Source: Piscicola geometra
Lineage: Eukaryota; Annelida; Clitellata; Hirudinida; Piscicolidae
Length of the DNA stretch: 64,000 nucleotides
NCBI GenBank assembly: GCA_943735955.1
Contig: OX030968.1
Coordinates: 4,674,704-4,738,703, forward strand
Direction: 5' to 3'
A program made the position numbers and the translations under genes. The notes under the pieces are model-generated. The model searched no databases and was not told the DNA's origin. It worked only from the letters and a program-made list of their open reading frames with translations. The stretch's first letter is position 1, and every line of letters begins with the position of its first letter. Below are positions 57,501 to 64,000 of the stretch, one piece after another.

Positions 57501-59098
57501 CATCCAACAACTCCGTCATCAAAACGTATGGACAGAAATCCTTGATGGTCAACCTCGGTTTACGCAGGCAATTTCCCTGGGTTTTTCGCGTAGCCGACGT
57601 CAAGAAACCCATCATCGGAGCGGATTTTCTGTCTCATTTCAGTCTGGGAGTGAACATGTTTCGCCAACGCCTGATGGACAACGTGCCAGAGGTGAGCATC
57701 GACGATCCATCGTTCCTCTTCGATAAGAACGAAGGATTCCAAGAAATGACGTCACGTCGCACCATGAAAATCAAAATTAAAGCGGCTCAACACGAAGAAG
57801 GCGTCAAGAAGAGCCAACTGAAGCAGACGAATAAAAAAAGCGCGGGAATTTCCGCCCAGAATCATCATCATCACCACCAGGCGTCTGTCGTGGCGGAAAC
57901 GTCGTCGGCTCCAGCTGTTGTGAAGTCGAAGACGAAAAGGAAGGCGCTACTTAAGTCTAAGCAGACAGCCGTGGTGTCAGACAAGCTGACAAGATTCAAC
58001 AAAACAAGCATTTCCGCCCAACCCTCATCAGCCAATCTGCTCATCCTTATCATCACCACCCAACTGAGAATGCATTCATGCATGCATCACCCATCAATGC
58101 ACCAGGAAACAACAAGTCTTCTACAGACTTTTCCATTGCCAATACGTCAGAATTCTCAGATGCAAAAGCATTCAGGTACAACTTCACTGTTGTTGAGTGG
58201 AGCAGCAAAGATGGCATCGACAACAACAACAACAAAAACAACAACCTCACTCTTAATCCGCCAACAACAACAACGACTACCAGCTCATCGAACGTCCCGA
58301 ATACTCAACAGCCACCTCCAATCCACACAAGGTCCGCCAAAAGGGTGCATTGGGAGAAAATTTGGCAGATTACGCAACTTGACTCATCCACTCGTCCATC
58401 AACCATGCTAACCAAGTCTTCATCATCATTTTCAGCACTACCCACTTCTTCTCCGTCGTCATCTTTGTTTTATCTTGCGTCATCACTCGATTCTTTGAGT
58501 TCACAAAGGACTGCGACATGCACCACTGTTACATGCACCACTACAACATGCACTACTGCAACATGCACTACTGCAACATGCACTACTGCAACATGCACTA
58601 CTGCAACATGCACCACTGCAACATGCACTACTGCAACATGCACCACTGCAACATGCACTACTGCAACAACAACAGCAACTATTACATCAAAATTATTTGT
58701 TGCTTCTTCGTTCGCCAGTACTCTCTGGTGGGGGAGTATTGTAGCGGCCACATTTGTGTACGATAGGTACACACGGCCACTCCTAGGCAACCTTTGTCCC
58801 TCGCACCCTATATGAAGTCGTTATCGTCTAAATAAACTCTCTCTCATGTTTCTTGAACTCTTAGTCGTAACAACAGCTATGAAGAACAAATCCTAAAATC
58901 TGATTAAACCACACACTCAAACCACTAACCGCTTACTTTAAAAAGCGTGATGTGGCAAGAGTTAGTTACATTTCCGATGCACTCTTCGCTGCGTGTCTCA
59001 TTGCACTCGTCACCTTTGTAACACTTCAAGGCGTCTGCCGCACAGAACATCGCTAGCAACACCAAGCCTGTGCTCATAAGGGTTCTTGATGAGTTCAT
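54582..59098 (-). CDS. Ly6/uPAR-domain GPI-anchored protein, gene 2 (three exons, LTR element in intron 1)
   Basis: Exon 1 is 58930-59098, exon 2 54946-55044, exon 3 54582-54748; both junctions are phase 1, and the product is 144 residues. The signal peptide is identical to that of gene 1. The mature part starts L-K-C-Y-K-G-D-E-C-N and has ten cysteines ending R-C-V-C-Q-T-D-L-C-N. N-x-S/T sites include N-E-T and N-V-T. A Thr-rich stalk and a C-terminal hydrophobic stretch (S-V-A-L-V-V-F-A-V-M-A-A-F) identical to gene 1 form the GPI signal. AATAAA (TTTATT at 54474-54479) lies downstream. Intron 1 is about 3.9 kb because of the insertion at 56345-58872; the insert is antisense to the gene and carries its own promoter and polyadenylation signals. 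The loops between cysteines 1-8 differ more from gene 1 than the ends do. Confidence 0.9.
55045..56344. other. Intron 1 of Ly6 gene 2, left part
   Basis: AT-rich, collinear with 24984-26056 of gene 1 with small indels. No independent gene. A short GAT/GGT-rich stretch at 55080-55210 is shared by both copies. Confidence 0.6.
56345..56477 (+). repeat. 5' LTR (133 bp)
   Basis: Starts TGTAGCGGCCACATTTGTGT and ends TTTTAGTCGTAACA. It contains a TATA box (CTATATAAAG at about 56412) and AATAAA at 56436-56441. Confidence 0.93.
56480..56500 (+). promoter_or_regulatory. Primer-binding site
   Basis: TGGTGACCCCAAACAG begins two bases after the LTR. The TGG start matches a tRNA CCA end; which tRNA was not determined. 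Confidence 0.8.
56516..58411 (+). CDS. Gag-protease polyprotein of the LTR element
   Basis: A 631-codon frame starting at the first ATG after the primer-binding site. Residues 1 to about 240 are gag-like (capsid helices, P-x-L-W-F near residue 38). Residues 246-263 form a C-x2-H-x-x-F-G-x3-R-K-C-x3-C motif as in several invertebrate Ty3-type gags. The aspartic protease follows, with L-I-D-T-G-A-E-V-S-V-I-P at residues 302-313 and I-I-G-A-D-F-L about 65 residues later. After about residue 430 the sequence becomes low-complexity (His-, Lys-, Thr- and Gln-rich) where reverse transcriptase should begin. A change of frame near 58080-58100 marks a deletion scar. Confidence 0.88.
   Translation: MDEIFFKVTSEEETRAEPTPQVSSLSLPAFFTANPRLWFCHVEAIFHTRKVSAGLTKYSYVVEHIPFHVAEQVQDLLVEGPGSSPYETLKKAILHRCCQSEASMLRALFGDLQPDGRHPSQLLRHMKSLLGSNKMDEAILKQLWFNKMPTQIKAILAASMNIPLAELALQADRMVELQQTTITQVSTPTPQASAQTMPEIHTWLQQINTSMATLAANQNQQRGRIRSNSRHNSPRSRSPNTTSGMCWYHQTFGKQARKCTPPCTFALFKRQGRTVGATSVHGQQNMSRLLFIRGAFNNLTFLIDTGAEVSVIPPPANHFLTPSSFTLHASNNSVIKTYGQKSLMVNLGLRRQFPWVFRVADVKKPIIGADFLSHFSLGVNMFRQRLMDNVPEVSIDDPSFLFDKNEGFQEMTSRRTMKIKIKAAQHEEGVKKSQLKQTNKKSAGISAQNHHHHHQASVVAETSSAPAVVKSKTKRKALLKSKQTAVVSDKLTRFNKTSISAQPSSANLLILIITTQLRMHSCMHHPSMHQETTSLLQTFPLPIRQNSQMQKHSGTTSLLLSGAAKMASTTTTTKTTTSLLIRQQQQRLPAHRTSRILNSHLQSTQGPPKGCIGRKFGRLRNLTHPLVHQPC
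58078..58739 (+). pseudogene. Residual C-terminal tail of pol and 15-bp coding-like minisatellite
   Basis: In a second frame the text I-H-T-R-S-A-K-R-V-H-W-E appears near 58325, similar to the end of many Ty3-type pol proteins (T-R-S-G-R-R-V-x-x-P). This implies that the pol middle was deleted but its end kept. From about 58515 to 58670 a 15-bp unit (ACATGCACTACTGCA) repeats about ten times before the polypurine tract. Confidence 0.65.
58726..58739 (+). promoter_or_regulatory. Polypurine tract
   Basis: GGTGGGGGAGTAT lies directly before the 3' LTR, the expected primer site for plus-strand synthesis. Confidence 0.8.
58740..58872 (+). repeat. 3' LTR (133 bp)
   Basis: Same length as the 5' LTR with about eight substitutions, one of which damages the TATA box (CTATATGAAG). 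Confidence 0.93.
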
Positions 59099-59520
59099 CT
59101 GTGGATGGGAGTTGTGGAGTTGTGAACAGTAGAGTGCTATTGGGAGTGAGTGGAAGGGAGATTGAGGGTTGATTAGACTATTTGAAAAGAAGTAACGAAA
59201 ATGTGTTTAAAATTTGAAGCTAAAAAAATGCATTGTAACTAATTGAAATTTAATGCTGGTTTAATGATTAAACTTTAATCCTACCTTAACAAATAAGTAT
59301 AAAGTGAAATATTATCAACAAATATGTAAACGTCACTTTGACGTAAAAACAAAGAATACACACTTTTAGTTTTAATTTCTATTGAGGAACGGAAATTGAA
59401 AAATCTCATTAATAATTTTCTTGAAAGGGTCAGTATTTCAATTTCTGTGCCTCCAGAAGAGCTCACACCAGAGCCGTCCACTTGAGATCGGTGTATATAT
59501 ATTTTTCTCATTGTTCGTCC
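59099..59520. other. Upstream region of Ly6 gene 2
   Basis: Collinear with 26282-26600 upstream of gene 1; probably contains the shared promoter. No recognised element. Confidence 0.45.
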
Positions 59521-59670
59521 GTCGAGTCAACGAGGACCACTTCAAGTCATTCGGAGTGTGCTGTGACTGGCTCTCTGTGTGTGCGCAGATGGCTGATGAA
59601 GCCGATCCTGGCACGGAAAGTTCGGGAACATAAGGGACAAAGGATTTTCTGCCGCGGTGATCCTGTTTGC
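59515..59670 (-). mobile_element. LINE zinc-finger tail fragment
   Basis: Matches 26905-27060: the minus strand encodes the F-R-A-R-I-G-type zinc-finger end of the LINE at 26886-28250. The rest of that LINE is missing here and a CR1-like element follows. Confidence 0.6.
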
Positions 59671-59689
59671 CTCACAGGTCATGGCACCT

Positions 59690-60790
59690 TTCAATCAATC
59701 AATCAAATAGATTTCTATAGCGCTCTTTCTTCAAATTTAAGAGCGCTCGTAAATGAATTTGTTAAACAGATATGTCTTCAGATCTTTACGAAAAGTAAAT
59801 AATGATTTAGAAGTAGTTAAATGAGGGGGTAATGAGTTCCAAATATATGGACCTGCATAAGGGAAAGAACGTTTAGCAAAAGAGTTATTAATGGAAGGGA
59901 TGAAATAATGATTTTGAGTGGATGATGTTAAATTATTTCTATGAGGGTGAGTTATTAATGATTTGAGGTATATTGGGGATACTGGAAAGTTTTTTAATTT
60001 GAACATAAAAACACAGATTTTAAATATAATCCTAAATTTGATGGGGAGCCAATGTAATAAGATAAGAGAGGGTGTAATGTGGTGCTAACGACTCTAGCTG
60101 CATAATTAAATACTTTATTTAATGGTTTTAAATTAGATTCGGATAAATTATAATAGAGTGAGTTACAATAGTCAATTCGAGATAAAACAAGTGCAGAGAC
60201 TAACATCTTTAAAGAAGGGTCATCTAAGTAAGGTAATAATTGTCTGATACGTCTGAGGTGAAAATAGCAAGATTTAGTGACTGATAGAATTTGGTTTGAT
60301 AAGATTAATTTTGAGTCGAAAATAAATCCTGAGCTACGAATATGATTAGATGGAACAATAGTATGAGTGGAAAAATTACATGGAGCCTTAATTAGTTTAC
60401 CATTTTTATCAAAAAATATAGGTTCAAACTTTAGTGGATTCAATTTTAAAGACATTGAGCTAGACCAGTTTTCAATAGATAATAGACATGAAGATATAGA
60501 TGACATAACAGTATTATATGAGGATGTATCGAAGCTGACATATAACGGCGAATCGTCAGCATAGGATAGGGAGTTGAGAGAATGAGAGGAAATGATAGCA
60601 GATAATTCAGAGACGTATAGAATAAAGAACAAAGGACCAAGAATAGAACCTTGAGGAACACCATATGAGTAAGTAGATGGGGTAGAGGTACAGTGATTTA
60701 AAGAAACATAAACAGATCTATTAGATAAATATGACTTAATCCATAAAAACGAGGAACCCTTAATATTGAACTTATTTTTTAGTAATTTTG
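59690..60790 (-). mobile_element. CR1/L2-like LINE, 5'-truncated
   Basis: The minus strand encodes S-Y-L-S-N-R-S, G-V-P-Q-G-S-I-L-G-P-L-F-F (motif B), S-Y-A-D-D-S-P-L (motif C), then R-I-D-Y-C-N-S-L-Y-Y and the C-terminal W-N-S-L-P-P-H-L ... F-R-K-D-L-K-T-Y-L-F. One frameshift lies near 60000. The 3' end at 59690 has the (ATTG)n tail after AGCGCTATAGAAATCTATTT, a CR1/L2 hallmark. The N-terminal half of the reverse transcriptase is missing. Confidence 0.85.
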
Positions 60791-60964
60791 TTTTTAACTT
60801 CTGTTTACGGGACTTACATTCCTTTAGTATGTGATTTAAACTCTTACTTGAATAACTCCCACCTCTCAAACACCACCCAAATAGACGAAAGAATCCACCG
60901 TCAGCGTCTCTTCCTGATTCCAATCTGCTTTGATTATTATAAATTGACTGAAATAAATTGCTAT

Positions 60965-61105
60965 ATTAAAATAGTAGTCTTAAATCGGTTAAATAAATTG
61001 TTGTGTTTTAAAATCAGTTAAATAAATTGTTATGTTTTAAAATCAGTTAAATAAATTGTTATGTTTTAAAATCAGTTAAATAAATTGTTATGTTTTAACT
61101 TTTTT
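60965..61105. repeat. 28-29-bp minisatellite, right copy
   Basis: About four units of the array at 29190-29530. The preceding 60788-60964 is collinear with 29025-29190. Confidence 0.9.
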
Positions 61106-61303
61106 TCAAATTTTTCAAAATTTGTATACATTTTTTTACAATTTTAGAATTAAAAAAACATTTTTATAGGTTTCTGCAAATAATTAAATAAATTTTAATA
61201 ATTTACTTTTTTCAAATCTTTCTGCTTTTACCCCATCAATCCGTAGAATATAACGGGCAAAATCAAATGTGCATTTACCACATGCAGCGCGCTCTCTTTC
61301 GTG

Positions 61304-61575
61304 TACAGTTTATCTACAACCCACGTCGTCAGGCACGATTCACTGTCCAAGAAGGTGCTACAGGGCACGCTACAAGGAAGTCGTCGTCGAGGCCGTCAGA
61401 AAAAGAGCTGGATGGACAATGTTAAAGAGTGGACGTCTCTTTCCTTTAGCAGTCTCTCAACGCTGCTAACAACAGAACTGAATGGCGGAGGAGAGCTGCG
61501 TCCTCTTCTTTGATTCCCCCAACGACCAATTCGGTCACGAGCATTATGGCGATGATATGCCAGGATAACCTATCA
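61304..61575 (+). mobile_element. LINE C-terminal fragment, right copy
   Basis: Duplicate of 29735-30010 with a few substitutions (R-R-G-R-Q-K-K-S-W-M-D-N). Confidence 0.7.
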
Positions 61576-61798
61576 GAAAGAGATACTAAATGCTCAATAT
61601 ACGCTGTATTCATATGTTATAGGCAACGTGTAGAATTTTTTAGAAAAATTCGTTTGTGAATTTTCAGTTTTCAAAGTGTTTTAACAAACTTTTCATGCTT
61701 GAAAATCATTTATTAGAGAAATCAAATAGGAGTATTAGAGAAATTTATTTGTAAACTCAAATGAATTGTTTCTGACTCGGACGGCCATTGAACAGCTG

Positions 61799-62249
61799 TT
61801 AGTCTCTGCAATGTAGCTCAAATTGGGTGGCAGTTGGATTTGGATGTCTTTCTTTCACTCTTGTATGAACAATACACTTGTTGTAGATCTGCGTCGGATC
61901 CCAGTCAATTGCAATGCAAGTTCCACAGCCCAATTCTTTGCAGCGTTTCATTCAAGCGCCATCAGTTGTTATATTAGGATCACTGGTACCACCTTCTGAA
62001 GGCTCTAATTCGAACACGACAAAATCTGGAAGAATGGTTTTGAAACACAGGATGTAGAACGTAGTCAGTATAGCAAACGAATTTTGAATTTGTGTTTTTT
62101 GATTTCATGAATTCATCATGCATTGAAAAGTAAATTGTAAAAACTATGGCGATAAGGAGTGGCTTACACATTGATTTAGCTTCTTTTGCTCCACTTTTTT
62201 CAAACTGCACCAAGGCCAGGAGAAGAGCAAATGCGAGAAAACACTTCAT
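61799..62249 (-). pseudogene. Apple/PAN-like secreted protein, nonsense-mutated duplicate
   Basis: Exon 1 (62168-62249) and exon 2 (61799-62025) have the same lengths, phases and splice sites as the intact gene at 30181-30631. The codon for the first mature cysteine of the domain (TGT) is TGA at 61952-61954, so translation would stop after about 51 residues. After it the frame stays open to the normal stop, with a few replacements (H-E-L-G-C becomes K-E-L-G-C, N-A-F-D becomes I-A-I-D). Confidence 0.82.
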
Positions 62250-62519
62250 TGCAACGTTTGAATTACTTTAGAAAACCGGCAAATCTCAATCTTCTTAGTT
62301 AAAATCGACTTTCTTATATGCTATTTCATCCTATTTTACATAAAATCATTAACGTTTCATTGAATCAGTAGAAGTTGATTCTTTAGTTTAACGTATTTAT
62401 TGATGAAATATGTAAATTTCATTTTTTTTAAATGTTCTTATTCTGTTTAAATAGTGAACTTTTCAGATGAATTTGCATTTTTCCCGATAAATTCAACTTA
62501 AGAACGTGTTAGTTTATCG

Positions 62520-63440
62520 AGGATTGATCCTTTAGAACGGTTTGCATTTAAATGAGACTTCAAAAATCATTCAAACTCGTAGTCCACAATAGTCATAAAT
62601 ACATCACACCATCAGTAATAAATCCATCCATTCAACGCACTAACAAACTCACTATCTTAGATCATGGGCGGCGATCCTGGGGGGGTCCTGGGGTCAGATC
62701 ACGTCCCTGTCTTAGTATCACATTCACCGACACTCTCACTATTTCACCACACATAAATCATATTGTCAAAAAATGCTTTCAAACATTTCATGCCATCAAA
62801 ACAATCCGTTCCCATAAACTCTTAGGTTCCAAACTCCTCGACATCACTGAGTCCTCATCATCTCTCAACAAATCAAGCAAATTCAGTCCTTCATTAATAA
62901 ACTAATTAGACTTAAATATCTTCCCTCTCACTACCCATCTATCACTTCTATTTCTAGCACTTTAGACACTAAACTATTTATTTAAATATCCACTAACTCT
63001 GACTACGTTCTTTATCAAATTCTACCCTCTCTTAAAAAATCTACACATAACTTAAGACCCCGTAAGCACAGTTTTGATACACCAATATAGACCACTTTTG
63101 AAAGTAAAACATTCCTCCCTCGTCTTCTGAAATATATCATTCTATAGTTTATATTTATATTATCATTTCTGATTTGTATTATTTATTTATTTATTGATTA
63201 TCATATTCACCATATCGTTGGTCGAGCTGTCTTGATTTTTATCCATTATTATTTGCATTAGAATCTAATATTTATCTTTTAGTTATGATATATTTTAAAC
63301 GTATATTATTTTTTATTTTTAAATTTCAATTTGTTTCGCTTTTTCGATTTGTTTTGGTTTTTTTGTTCACTTTTTATTTTTCGTATTTTTCTAACATGGC
63401 TTGCGTCTAGCCGTGAAGAATAAAAATTATTTTTAAAAAT
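62520..63440 (+). mobile_element. Jockey/I-like LINE 3' end, right copy
   Basis: Collinear with 30900-31865, with a small internal deletion near 62850 that removes the H-L-K-Y-A-A-P region. It ends in the same GAAGAATAAAAATTATTTTT tail. Confidence 0.62.
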
Positions 63441-64000
63441 AGGGGGAGTTTGCTCAAGATGAACCGGTTCTAAAGATGGAACGAGCCTATTTACAATTGT
63501 GCGCTTAAATTTCTTTTCCTTTTATATCTTTGCATCCATCATAGATGCACATTTTAATGTTGGTTTTGTTTTGGAAATTTGTCTCATTCAATAAGAATAC
63601 TTGAAAAACTGATTTCTATAAGAATTGTTAAAATATTGAGAGATAACATTTTTCTTTTTTTTCTCAACTTCCGAAGATAAATAATTTCAATTTTTGTTAG
63701 TTATTAGACGATGCAATACAGTTTTATTGTGTGCAAATTGTAAAATTAAAAGCTGAGTGATTGGCCTGTTATGACCATAAATGTGTGCATGGTCATAGTT
63801 TCCTAACATGGAATACGAATAATTTTCTTAAAGGAAATTTAGAATGAGACTGTAGATGTTGATAGTTCTATATAGAGTATATAATTTACATAGACTATAT
63901 AGAGTATATTTTTAATTTAACAATAATTCTGTTATTTGCAAGCAAATAAATTCAGAAAGCGAAGCAAATAAATGTAGAAATCGAAGCAAATAAATGCTTG
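63441..64000. other. Duplicated AT-rich segment at the window end
   Basis: Collinear with 32470-33040, uninterrupted by the 591-bp insertion seen in the left copy. It ends within the 23-bp GCAAATAAATGTAGAAATCG-type units. No gene. Confidence 0.6.

Larger units (their letters stand above)
56345..58872 (+). mobile_element. Ty3-type LTR retrotransposon, internally deleted (gag-protease only)
   Basis: It is flanked by ACAG (56341-56344 and 58873-58876), and gene 1 has a single ACAG at the equivalent place (26053-26056). Two 133-bp LTRs (TG...CA), a primer-binding site, a gag-protease frame, a polypurine tract and a 2.5-kb total length are present. Reverse transcriptase, RNase H and integrase are absent. 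The LTRs differ at about 8 of 133 positions by my count, so the insertion is not recent. Any mobility would depend on enzymes supplied by a full-length relative. Confidence 0.93.

Noticed and set aside
58470..58790. Val/Ala/His repeat frame on the minus strand
   Set aside because: Reading of the 15-bp minisatellite in the LTR element.

Overview
The window is animal nuclear DNA. It is strongly AT-rich, its genes have GT-AG introns, and it is dominated by transposable elements and simple repeats. The elements (Penelope-like, CR1/jockey-like and zinc-finger LINEs, a FLYWCH/MULE DNA transposon, a Ty3-type LTR element) and the secreted Ly6/uPAR-like and apple-like genes suggest an invertebrate metazoan. 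I cannot name the species. No rRNA, tRNA, CRISPR or bacterial-type operon was seen.

Layout. 1-11.2 kb: nested remnants on the minus strand (an unrecognised multi-exon gene, MULE fragments, a Penelope-like element, a LINE, minisatellites, the end of a type I membrane protein gene). 11.2-26.3 kb: a Ly6-like block with one disrupted copy and one intact three-exon gene (24519-26281). The disrupted copy is split by a complete 10.8-kb MULE transposon (12426-23264). 26.8-33 kb: LINE fragments, a minisatellite and a two-exon secreted apple/PAN-like gene (30181-30631). 33-43.6 kb: single-copy or rearranged DNA with an orphan Ly6 first exon, foldback elements, Penelope-like elements and a candidate hammerhead ribozyme. 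43.6-64 kb: a second, collinear copy of the 6.9-33 kb block. It contains a second intact Ly6 gene (54582-59098) whose first intron carries a 2.5-kb LTR retrotransposon that keeps only gag-protease, and a nonsense-mutated copy of the apple-like gene.

The window therefore reads as an old large duplication whose halves have since taken different insertions and deletions. This lets empty target sites be read directly: the MULE site (TTTGACAG) is empty in the right half and the LTR-element site (ACAG) is empty in the left half. The likely functional host genes are the two Ly6-like GPI-anchored proteins and one apple-like secreted protein. The most complete mobile element is the MULE: its FLYWCH-DDE transposase splices in frame over eight exons and its long inverted termini are built from tandem repeats. 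All sequence comparisons were made by eye within the window; family names come from recognised motifs, not from searches.
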